Source: an uncultured Clostridia bacterium (GTDB lineage Bacteria; Bacillota; Clostridia; Oscillospirales; Ruminococcaceae). Taken from it: 7,013 bases of DNA. Positions 1 through 5,804 of the stretch are shown in pieces (position 1 is the first letter of the stretch; each line of letters opens with the position of its first letter). The notes below the pieces were generated by a model that did not search any database, had not been told where the DNA came from, and worked only from the letters and a program-made list of their open reading frames with translations. The translations under genes and the position numbers were made by a program. The DNA lies in NCBI GenBank assembly GCA_946183095.1, contig CAMHBE010000095.1, forward strand, positions 1 through 7,013, read 5' to 3'.

Positions 1-281
1 AGGCTGCTGTAATATTAGTCCCTTCATAATAAGGGAAAATAAATCACGATTTTTGGGGTCGTTTCACGCAATTTTCATAATAAATCTCTTTTTTCACCAA
101 TGTGAGGGGCAGCAGCTTGTGCATAAGTGACACCAGATTTAACATCGTTCGGGTGTCAGTAGATATATCTGACGCGGGCTGAGATGTATTTACAGACTAA
201 CGATATTTCTGATTTGCAGCTGCGTTCATTTTACGAATAACCTGCCGGACGCTGTCAAGCTCTCTCATATATCATATATAC
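1..281. other. Noncoding stretch with several inverted repeats
   Basis: I see no convincing gene here: no substantial open frame has a ribosome binding site or a recognisable protein. The stretch does hold paired sequences. One is a small hairpin, tccctt/aaggga, at 19-24/31-36. Another is a 7-bp stem, tgacacc/ggtgtca, at 128-134/152-158. A third is gtcag/ctgac at 155-159/169-173, which is mutually exclusive with the second. An outer pairing, atcgtt/aacgat, lies at 144-149/199-204, and gcagctgc at 216-223 is a palindrome. These could form a folded RNA or simply be chance pairings in a spacer. The stretch lies beyond the terminators of the leftward gene, so it probably belongs to a neighbouring transcription unit outside the window. 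Confidence 0.4.
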
Positions 282-323
282 AAAAAGTCCTGACAAGCAG
301 ATTACCGCCTGTCAAGGACTTTT
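282..323 (-). terminator. Rho-independent terminator, probably bidirectional
   Basis: The arms aaaagtcctgaca (283-295) and tgtcaaggactttt (310-323) pair over about 13 bp with one bulged A and enclose a 14-nt loop. On the minus strand the stem is followed by TTTTT and an AT-rich tail, as expected for intrinsic termination. On the plus strand it ends in TTTTCTTT, so it could also stop rightward transcription. It would act as a second, backup terminator for the leftward gene that ends at 381. Confidence 0.8.
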
Positions 324-343
324 CTTTGGTATGACATAAATTC

Positions 344-371
344 AAAAGGCGCTGCCGTTCAGACAACGCCT
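344..371 (-). terminator. Intrinsic terminator immediately after the leftward gene
   Basis: Read on the minus strand, aggcgttg (371-364) pairs with cagcgcct (354-347) over 8 bp, including one G-U pair. The loop is 9 nt and the stem runs into TTTT. It starts about 10 nt after the TGA stop of the leftward gene, the usual place for a rho-independent terminator. A stronger hairpin follows at 282-323, so the gene ends in a tandem pair of terminators. Confidence 0.65.
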
Positions 372-380
372 CTCTTGATC

Positions 381-2951
381 TCACATCGTTATCAACAAAT
401 GTCTGCTTGTCACATCGTTATACACCATGCAATTCCTGCCGCTGACATCGTACACTTTCACGATGTCAGAGAGCTCATTTCCGAGGTCAAAATCCGGAGT
501 CAGGTCTGTGCAGTCCGACAGCCTCTCCGGTGAATAATGCAGTGTCTTTTCATTGCGGAATACGGCAGTGTAGAGTATTCCGGCTTCAACAAGATCCTGG
601 AAGATATGGCTGCCGTAGGACAGCTCGGGGTTATAGCCCGCCTTTGTCTCTTCAACCTCGCAGATAATGCTGAACTCGCTGATATCCGCGAAAGCGGTAG
701 GTACTCCCAGCTCCGGTGACGAAGTACCTACACGTCCCGGGACTATGAGCATCATGTGCTTGTCCTTTCCGCGGTAATGCCAGTTTATCTTCCCGACGAG
801 GCTTGCAACGGCGTTCTTTCTGCCGTATGGCATTTCGTAATATTTCACAGGGTCAACGTACACAATGATATCGAGCTTTGCGGTACGGGATATCCCCATT
901 GACGCGCCGATGCTTTCGAGCAGGATATTCTGCTGCGGGATATTGTCGGGTATCATCGTGCCGCCTGTACTGTTCATCACCTGTAATGGGCGGCATTGCA
1001 GCAGGTCTATTGAATATTCGCCGTTGTCCGAGATGTTTATGGTGAACTCGATATCCACGGGATTTCCATATTCACGCTGTATGCACTGCATCAGGCGGCG
1101 CATACGCTCCATTATTTCCTTGTTTTCGACAATGCCTTTGCAGGAGATGAACCGTACGTCCTGCCGCCGTCCCATTTCGCGCAGCCTGCTTTCTGCGTCA
1201 AAGTCGTGTTCAAGCAGGAGATTACCGACATACTTCGGAATTACCGGCTCGATGACCCGCAAAGGCAGCTGCTCAATACGGCGTGCAGCGACATTGACGA
1301 CCTCGGCGTTACCTTGTGAGAAACGGTGTCGGTCTGCGGAGGATGTATGCGTAGTTCGATTGGGCATATCAAGGCTTACGATACGCGGGTATGAGCCCTC
1401 CTTGCGGTCAACAGCCGATGTTCCAAGTCCCATAACGAGCCGCAGCATACCCGCCGACGGGTCGGAGCTTTGCAGTATGCGGTACGGACTGTAGGAATAG
1501 CCTACACCTGCCGCGCAGGGCATATAGTAATCGCCGTAATATGAGCCGGAGACGCGCTGCACCAACAGCGCCATTTGCTCGTCCCGCTTGTCAAGCCCGC
1601 GGCGTTTGCGGTAGTCCAGCGCGGACAGGCTCATGGAGCTTGCATAGACTGTTTTTATTGCTGCTTCAAGCTCGGCAAGACGCTCTTCCGGCGTTCCTCT
1701 GTTCGGGCAGAATACCGACTCGTACTTGCCCGCAAAAGCGTTCCCGAAGCCGTCCTCAAGGATACTGCTGGAGCGGACGATATACGGGTCATTTCCGTAA
1801 TACTCGATGATGCGTGTGAATTGCTCGCGCATAGTCTCGGAAAAGCTCCCGTTCATCAGCCTGTCCGCAAACTCGTCCGCAAGTGTGAAGTAACCCTCGT
1901 CAGTGCGCTGTTTTACGCGAAGCTCCCAGAACCCGTTGTCAACGATGTATGTGTAGTACACGTCCGAGCCGACGTAGAACGAATCGTGTGGCTCGATGAC
2001 CTCCGCGATGTCCGGCTCGTTATTCCGGATTATTGCGCGTGCAAGCAGCATACCGCAGGCTTTTCCGCCGATCATTCCCGTGCCGATCATGTGGTCGCGG
2101 ACTGCAAAATAATCCTCCGGCGTGAAGTTTCTCTTTATCATATCGCGCATTTTTTCGTCGCGGCTCATTATGATATTGCACATACGGCTGCATTCCTCAG
2201 TCACGTCCTCGCCGCTACGGTATTTACGCTTTACATGATTGAAGAACCTGTCCCATGAGTCGATGTAACGCTCGTCGGTCGCCCGCTGTGCGTTGCCCAT
2301 TGTATAGTAGAACCGGCTTGATTTCACGCCGTCGAGTATCGGTCTGTATTCACCCGTTGCAGGTTCGTAGGTGTGCGGAAGGAACATGGTGTCGGTGCTT
2401 CTGTCACGCACTTTTTCAGGGCGGATATAGTAATTTCTTTTGTCGGAATATACATCAAGAAAGATCTGTGCTGTACCGAGTATTTTATTGACCGAACCGA
2501 GCGAGTGTTTTCCGCGCTTTATCGGGAAGTACGAAACACAGTCAAGCGAGGACAGAAACGGTGCGGTCACCTTGAAAAAGTTGCCCATCATAAGGTCTGT
2601 TGCCCAAGCCGTCTGCAATTCGGAAAGGCAGTCGAAAATATAGAAGACCTCTCTGCCTTCCTTTTCAATGACATTATGAATGTCCGCTGCGAACGTCTCG
2701 AATCTGTGAGAAAGCGGTATCAGAACTCTTTTTATTTCAGTAAAGTAACCGGTCAGCGGTTCGGTATCTGCATAACGAAGATATACAATGCTGCGTTTAT
2801 CCCGTATCGCCTGTGCTATGAAAGGCATCACGAACGTCCTGAATTCCGATAACTCCGATATCCTCCACACGACATTATCGCCGAGCCGTATGCTGTCGAG
2901 TGCCGTATCCATTTCGGGAATGCCCGAATTTATCCTGTCAAATGCTGCCAT
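381..2951 (-). CDS. PEP/pyruvate-binding (PPDK N-terminal ATP-grasp) domain protein with RecA/KaiC-like N-terminus
   Basis: An 856-residue protein related to the nucleotide-binding half of pyruvate phosphate dikinase and PEP synthase. Residues about 10-190 resemble the RecA/KaiC fold: GIPEMDTALD, LGDNVVW, and a YIFDCLSEL strand resembling Walker B. The Walker A position (RISELSEFRTF) has no GxxxxGK[TS]. Residues about 280-660 carry the ATP-grasp signatures: GMIGGKACGM at 292-301, YIVRSSSILEDGFGN at 390-404 continuing into AFAGKYES, MGLGTSAVDR at 507-516, and the closing IDLLQCRPLQ near 648-657. The last 190 residues hold GRVGTSSPELGVP and PELSYGSHIFQDLVEAG, which recur in this subgroup. No phosphohistidine TSH motif or PEP-utilising barrel follows, so it is probably not a complete PEP synthase; its reaction is unknown. 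I chose the ATG at 2951 because GTGAGG lies 6 nt upstream. The GTG at 2981 would add 10 residues, but it lies inside a hairpin and has no ribosome binding site. The gene is monocistronic and divergent from the transporter operon. Confidence 0.88.
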   Translation of the reverse strand: MAAFDRINSGIPEMDTALDSIRLGDNVVWRISELSEFRTFVMPFIAQAIRDKRSIVYLRYADTEPLTGYFTEIKRVLIPLSHRFETFAADIHNVIEKEGREVFYIFDCLSELQTAWATDLMMGNFFKVTAPFLSSLDCVSYFPIKRGKHSLGSVNKILGTAQIFLDVYSDKRNYYIRPEKVRDRSTDTMFLPHTYEPATGEYRPILDGVKSSRFYYTMGNAQRATDERYIDSWDRFFNHVKRKYRSGEDVTEECSRMCNIIMSRDEKMRDMIKRNFTPEDYFAVRDHMIGTGMIGGKACGMLLARAIIRNNEPDIAEVIEPHDSFYVGSDVYYTYIVDNGFWELRVKQRTDEGYFTLADEFADRLMNGSFSETMREQFTRIIEYYGNDPYIVRSSSILEDGFGNAFAGKYESVFCPNRGTPEERLAELEAAIKTVYASSMSLSALDYRKRRGLDKRDEQMALLVQRVSGSYYGDYYMPCAAGVGYSYSPYRILQSSDPSAGMLRLVMGLGTSAVDRKEGSYPRIVSLDMPNRTTHTSSADRHRFSQGNAEVVNVAARRIEQLPLRVIEPVIPKYVGNLLLEHDFDAESRLREMGRRQDVRFISCKGIVENKEIMERMRRLMQCIQREYGNPVDIEFTINISDNGEYSIDLLQCRPLQVMNSTGGTMIPDNIPQQNILLESIGASMGISRTAKLDIIVYVDPVKYYEMPYGRKNAVASLVGKINWHYRGKDKHMMLIVPGRVGTSSPELGVPTAFADISEFSIICEVEETKAGYNPELSYGSHIFQDLVEAGILYTAVFRNEKTLHYSPERLSDCTDLTPDFDLGNELSDIVKVYDVSGRNCMVYNDVTSRHLLITM

Positions 2952-2957
2952 ATCAAA

Positions 2958-2963
2958 CCTCAC
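2958..2963 (-). promoter_or_regulatory. Ribosome binding site that decides the start of the leftward gene
   Basis: On the minus strand GTGAGG lies 6 nt before the ATG at 2951. The in-frame GTG at 2981 has no purine-rich stretch upstream, so this site favours the shorter 856-residue product. Confidence 0.65.
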
Positions 2964-2976
2964 AAAAACACAAAAC

Positions 2977-3011
2977 GGCACTGAAATAACATTTTCGTTA
3001 TTTTCAGCGCC
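2977..3011 (-). promoter_or_regulatory. Leader hairpin of the leftward gene, possible attenuator
   Basis: Read on the minus strand, ggcgctgaaaataac (3011-2997) and gttatttcagtgcc (2990-2977) pair almost completely, with one A-C mismatch and one bulged A, around a 6-nt loop. The stem is followed by the interrupted T-rich run GTTTTGTGTTTTT and then by the ribosome binding site. It begins only about 7 nt after the predicted transcription start, so nearly the whole 5' leader is this hairpin plus a U-rich tail. It could act as an attenuator or as a 5' stabilising stem. No alternative antiterminator was found. Confidence 0.45.
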
Positions 3012-3024
3012 ATTGCCTTTTTAT

Positions 3025-3053
3025 ATTGTAGCATACGGAAAAATTTTTGTCAA
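3025..3053 (-). promoter_or_regulatory. Sigma-A promoter for the leftward gene
   Basis: On the minus strand a perfect TTGACA (3053-3048) is separated by exactly 17 nt from TACAAT (3030-3025). The -10 box is preceded by TGC, giving an extended -10 (TGnTACAAT). Transcription should start near 3018, giving a leader of about 67 nt before the ATG at 2951. Confidence 0.85.
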
Positions 3054-3208
3054 TAAAGAATTGTGCTGCTGCCTTATTCGCCCGACACAAAGACTGTGCC
3101 AGAGCCTAATATTTGCAAGATGCGAATTTAAATTATTCATAAATTGTCCGTTTTTATTTGCTCGGTGTTGATTCGTTTGTACAGAAATCACATAAATCGC
3201 CGTTTGCG

Positions 3209-3237
3209 TTGACAACCACAAATCGACTTGATATAAT
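3209..3237 (+). promoter_or_regulatory. Consensus extended -10 sigma-A promoter of the transporter operon
   Basis: TTGACA at 3209-3214, a 17-nt spacer and TATAAT at 3232-3237 match the consensus perfectly, and TGA before the -10 gives an extended -10 element. The predicted start is near 3244, leaving a leader of about 63 nt. A promoter this strong on a catabolic transporter operon is usually held down by a repressor or leader control. The AT palindrome aatttaaatt at 3125-3134 is one possible site, but nothing marks it as an operator. Confidence 0.9.
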
Positions 3238-3252
3238 TGAAACATAGAAAGC

Positions 3253-3286
3253 GAGAGGACAATGGCGTCAATGCTGTTGTTCTCTT
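3253..3286 (+). promoter_or_regulatory. Leader hairpin of the transporter operon, possible attenuator
   Basis: Positions 3253-3266 (gagaggacaatggc) pair with 3273-3286 (gctgttgttctctt) as a 14-bp stem with four G-U pairs and a 6-nt loop. The 3' arm is U-rich and two more Us follow before GC, so it resembles a weak intrinsic terminator. It occupies most of the 63-nt leader and contains a possible small ORF. It ends 11 nt before the AGAAGG ribosome binding site of the ATPase gene. Confidence 0.45.
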
Positions 3287-3294
3287 TTGCATAA
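3262..3294 (+). CDS. Possible 10-codon leader peptide (MASMLLFSFA)
   Basis: ATG at 3262 opens a frame of ten codons ending at TAA 3292-3294, just before the ribosome binding site of the ATPase gene. GAGAGG lies upstream but only 3 nt away, which is too close for efficient initiation. The frame lies inside the leader hairpin, so ribosomes translating it would open the stem. That arrangement would suit translation-coupled control. It has no run of one regulatory amino acid, and a frame this short could arise by chance. Confidence 0.25.
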   Translation: MASMLLFSFA

Positions 3295-3306
3295 GTCAGA
3301 AGGTGA

Positions 3307-4098
3307 ATGGATATGAATGTTGAAAGAATAAAAAATGCAGAAATTATGCTTGACAATGTCGGAATGACATACGATGCTACAGACGGCAAGAAAGTACAGG
3401 CGCTCACAAGCGTTACAATGGATATACAAAAAGGCGAGTTCATCTCATTGCTCGGACCGTCGGGCTGCGGCAAGACAACGCTTCTGCGCATAATCGCTGA
3501 CCTTTTGCAGCCTACCTCCGGTAAAGTGCTGATAGGCGGTGAAAGCCCGAAAGAAGCCCGTCTGAAGCGCAAGTACGGAATGGTGTTCCAGAGTGCGGTG
3601 CTGTACGACTGGCGAACTGTGATAAAGAACATCGAGCTTCCGCTTGAGATAATACACGAAGGCAAGGCAGAACGCCGCGAGCGTGCTGTAAAAATGCTTG
3701 ATCTTGTCGGTCTTTCGGAGTTTGCGAACCATTACCCGAGACAATTATCGGGTGGTATGCAGCAAAGAGTTGGTATAGCACGGGCGCTGGCATTGCAGCC
3801 GGAGATACTGCTTATGGACGAACCGTTTTCGGCGCTTGATGAGTTCACGCGAGAAAAGCTGCACATAGATCTGCTTAAAATCTGGCGAAAGACGAACAAG
3901 ACGATAATCTTCGTCACACACAACATTTCCGAGTCGGTATTCCTTTCCGACAGGGTATGCGTACTGTCACCCCATCCCGGCAGACTGTCTGCGGTGATCG
4001 ACATTGATCTGCCGCGACCAAGAACTATGGAGATAAGAGACACACCCGAATTTACCGCGCTTGTGGCAAAGGTTAGGAACAGCTTTGAGGGAGTTTAG
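3307..4098 (+). CDS. ABC transporter ATP-binding protein (nitrate/sulfonate/pyrimidine-type importer)
   Basis: A 263-residue cytoplasmic ATPase that powers the importer encoded by the next three genes. All nucleotide-binding motifs are intact: Walker A GPSGCGKTT at 50-58, Q-loop Gln95, signature LSGGMQQR at 147-154, Walker B ILLMDEP at 167-173 with catalytic Glu172, D-loop SALD at 175-178, and H-loop His205 in FVTHN. Its length and the region after the H-loop (SEAVFLSDR-like ISESVFLSDRV, then LSPHPGRL) match the SsuB/TauB/ThiZ group, which pairs with THI5/NMT1 or nitrate-type binding proteins. AGAAGG at 3298-3303 lies only 3 nt before the ATG at 3307 but 9 nt before an in-frame ATG at 3313. 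The true start may therefore be two codons later (MNVERIKN). It is the first gene of the operon, 12 nt before the first permease gene. Confidence 0.95.
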   Translation: MDMNVERIKNAEIMLDNVGMTYDATDGKKVQALTSVTMDIQKGEFISLLGPSGCGKTTLLRIIADLLQPTSGKVLIGGESPKEARLKRKYGMVFQSAVLYDWRTVIKNIELPLEIIHEGKAERRERAVKMLDLVGLSEFANHYPRQLSGGMQQRVGIARALALQPEILLMDEPFSALDEFTREKLHIDLLKIWRKTNKTIIFVTHNISESVFLSDRVCVLSPHPGRLSAVIDIDLPRPRTMEIRDTPEFTALVAKVRNSFEGV

Positions 4099-4110
4099 GA
4101 GCTGATATGA

Positions 4111-4932
4111 ATGAAAGCAATCAGAAAAATAGTCAACAGCAAGGCGTTTATAACGCTTGTATGGATCACAGTAATTATCATTATATGGGAGATCTGCGCG
4201 GCGCGGGCAGCCGAGGTCAAGCGCACTCCGGAGAATGTTCTTCCGCATCTGAGCGGCGTTATTGATTCGCTTACAAGCGACCGCAAGATAAACGGTTCGC
4301 AGACTGCACTCGGAATGGTGCTTGAAAACGCGGGCGCAACTCTTTCCCGGGCGGCGGTGGGTTATGTCATTGGAATAGCGGCAGGATTCATACTTGCTCT
4401 GCTGATGAGTCTTTCGGGTATCATCGAAAAGATCGCGTTTCCGTATCTTATGCTGATCCAGCTTATACCGATACTCGGAATGGCACCGATAATCAACGCT
4501 ATAACCGGTGATATTGCAGTAAGCCGTATCGTGATAGCAGCTATACTCACGTTCTATCCTGTCGCTGCAAACACGCTTGCCGGGTTCAAAGCGGTACGCC
4601 GTGAAGCGCACGAGCTGATGTACTCTTACGCGGCAAACAAACTCCAGCTTTATACGAAAACGATGATACCCGCCTGCATACCGTACTTTTTCACAGGTCT
4701 GAAAATATCGGCTCCTATGGCGATAACGGCGTCTATACTCGTAGATACTCTTCAAGGCGGTATTGGGCTTGGCTGTCTGCTTTCGCAGTCGCTCAAAGGC
4801 GCAATGACAAGATATGTGTTCTGGGACATCGTATTTTTCAGCGCAGTTATCGGAATATTGAGCTTCTACATAATGGGGCTCATCGAGACGCTGCTCTGTC
4901 CGTACAAGAGACTCGAAAAGAAAGGAAGATGA
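4111..4932 (+). CDS. ABC transporter permease, first of two
   Basis: A 273-residue integral membrane protein of the binding-protein-dependent transport (BPD_transp_1) family, forming part of the translocation channel. Hydrophobic segments lie at about 12-30, 82-101, 108-130, 137-160, 200-220 and 238-260. The cytoplasmic coupling loop that docks on the ATPase is at 172-187 (SYAANKLQLYTKTMIP), a degenerate EAA motif with the usual spacing to Pro187. The pattern ATLSRAAVGYVIGIAAG followed by LIQLIPILGMAPII is typical of SsuC/TauC/ThiX-type permeases. GGAG at 4098-4101 lies 9 nt before the start and overlaps the end of the ATPase gene. The second permease gene begins 4 nt after the stop. With two different permease genes side by side, the channel is likely a heterodimer. 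Confidence 0.93.
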   Translation: MKAIRKIVNSKAFITLVWITVIIIIWEICAARAAEVKRTPENVLPHLSGVIDSLTSDRKINGSQTALGMVLENAGATLSRAAVGYVIGIAAGFILALLMSLSGIIEKIAFPYLMLIQLIPILGMAPIINAITGDIAVSRIVIAAILTFYPVAANTLAGFKAVRREAHELMYSYAANKLQLYTKTMIPACIPYFFTGLKISAPMAITASILVDTLQGGIGLGCLLSQSLKGAMTRYVFWDIVFFSAVIGILSFYIMGLIETLLCPYKRLEKKGR

Positions 4933-4936
4933 GCGT

Positions 4937-5743
4937 ATGGCTGCAAAAGTGAACAAGAAACGGCGAAGCGCTGTGCAGTCGGTCGTATGCCCGCTCATTT
5001 TCGGTATAACTCTTATCGCCGCCTGGCAGACCGGATTACTGCATATAGTGCTGAACACCGACGAATATGTCCTGCCGTACCCGACGCGCATACTCACGAT
5101 AATGGGTGAGAACAGCGACAAGATAATGATGAATGTATGGGCTTCGGTTCAGGTGGCGGTATTGGGACTGCTCTTCGGTTCACTGCTTGGCTACCTCATA
5201 GCGATATTTGCGGCGACATTCCCGAAATTCGGCAGCGGCGGACTTACGATAGTTTCCGCATTCAACGCAATACCGATAGTTGCGCTCGCTCCTGTCATAA
5301 TCAACTGGACAAAGGATGTAAGCTCCGAGGCGGAGATCAGGAGCACATTCGCTAAGATCATAGTTGTGACGGTCGTAAGCATGGCATCTATGAGCGTCAA
5401 CGCCTACCGCGGGCTTACAGAGCTTCCCGTATTCTCTGACGATCTGATGAAAACGTACGCGGCGGGCAAGTTGACGGAATTTACAAAGCTCCGGCTTCCG
5501 AACAGCGTTCCATACATCTTCACGGCACTGCGCGTGAGTGTTCCGGGAAGTGTCATCAGCGCTCTTGTAAGCGAATACTTTGCCGAGTATATCATAGGTG
5601 TCGGGCGGCAGATACGCGAGAACATTCTGATAGCACAGTATTCTACCGCATGGGCGTATATCGTCACTGCCTGTATCGTCGGAATAGTGATGTACGCGAT
5701 ACTTATGGTGATAGAAGCGCTGGTAATGAAAAAGCGCAGGTGA
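4937..5743 (+). CDS. ABC transporter permease, second of two
   Basis: A 268-residue inner-membrane permease of the same family as the preceding gene product but clearly diverged from it. Its basic N-terminus (KVNKKRR) precedes hydrophobic segments at about 15-36, 71-95, 101-122, 138-157, 195-215 and 240-263. The EAA-type coupling loop is YAAGKLTEFTKLRLP at 174-188, closer to the standard form than in the first permease. VLPYPTRIL at 45-53 and AIPIVALAPVIINW at 111-124 match the nitrate/sulfonate/pyrimidine permease pattern. AAGGAAG at 4922-4928, inside the end of the upstream gene, lies 8 nt before the ATG, and the 4-nt gap suggests translational coupling. A 61-nt spacer without an evident promoter or terminator separates it from the binding-protein gene. 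The two permeases probably form a heterodimer with two copies of the ATPase. Confidence 0.93.
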   Translation: MAAKVNKKRRSAVQSVVCPLIFGITLIAAWQTGLLHIVLNTDEYVLPYPTRILTIMGENSDKIMMNVWASVQVAVLGLLFGSLLGYLIAIFAATFPKFGSGGLTIVSAFNAIPIVALAPVIINWTKDVSSEAEIRSTFAKIIVVTVVSMASMSVNAYRGLTELPVFSDDLMKTYAAGKLTEFTKLRLPNSVPYIFTALRVSVPGSVISALVSEYFAEYIIGVGRQIRENILIAQYSTAWAYIVTACIVGIVMYAILMVIEALVMKKRR

Positions 5744-5787
5744 CCCTGCTCTTTAGATAAAACAAACAACAACGTGCAGAAAAAACT

Positions 5788-5795
5788 AAAGGAGG
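5788..5795 (+). promoter_or_regulatory. Strong ribosome binding site of the binding-protein gene
   Basis: AAAGGAGG is the best Shine-Dalgarno match in the operon and lies 9 nt before the ATG at 5805. It fits the higher expression that binding proteins need relative to the membrane components. The 61-nt spacer holding it has no recognisable promoter or hairpin, so expression should depend on the promoter at 3209-3237. Confidence 0.8.
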
Positions 5796-5804
5796 CAAAA
5801 TTCT

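Noticed and set aside
865..1494. A 209-codon plus-strand frame inside the leftward gene
   Set aside because: It is antisense to the conserved PEP/pyruvate-binding coding region, and its Arg/Ser/Cys-rich product resembles no known family.
2952..2981. GTG start at 2981 for the leftward gene
   Set aside because: It lies within the leader hairpin and has no ribosome binding site, while the ATG at 2951 has GTGAGG 6 nt upstream.
3238..3306. TPP riboswitch before the transporter operon, as might be expected for a THI5/NMT1-type system
   Set aside because: The leader is only about 63 nt, too short for the aptamer, and has neither the CTGAGA nor the GCCAGCG-type core.
3967..5121. A 384-codon open frame on the minus strand opposite the ATPase and permease genes
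   Set aside because: It overlaps three well-supported genes antisense. Its translation is rich in Arg, Cys, His and Tyr with no recognisable domain, as expected of a shadow frame.
5744..5804. Internal promoter or terminator between the second permease and the binding-protein gene
   Set aside because: No -35/-10 pair and no stable stem with a T-run is visible; only the ribosome binding site stands out.
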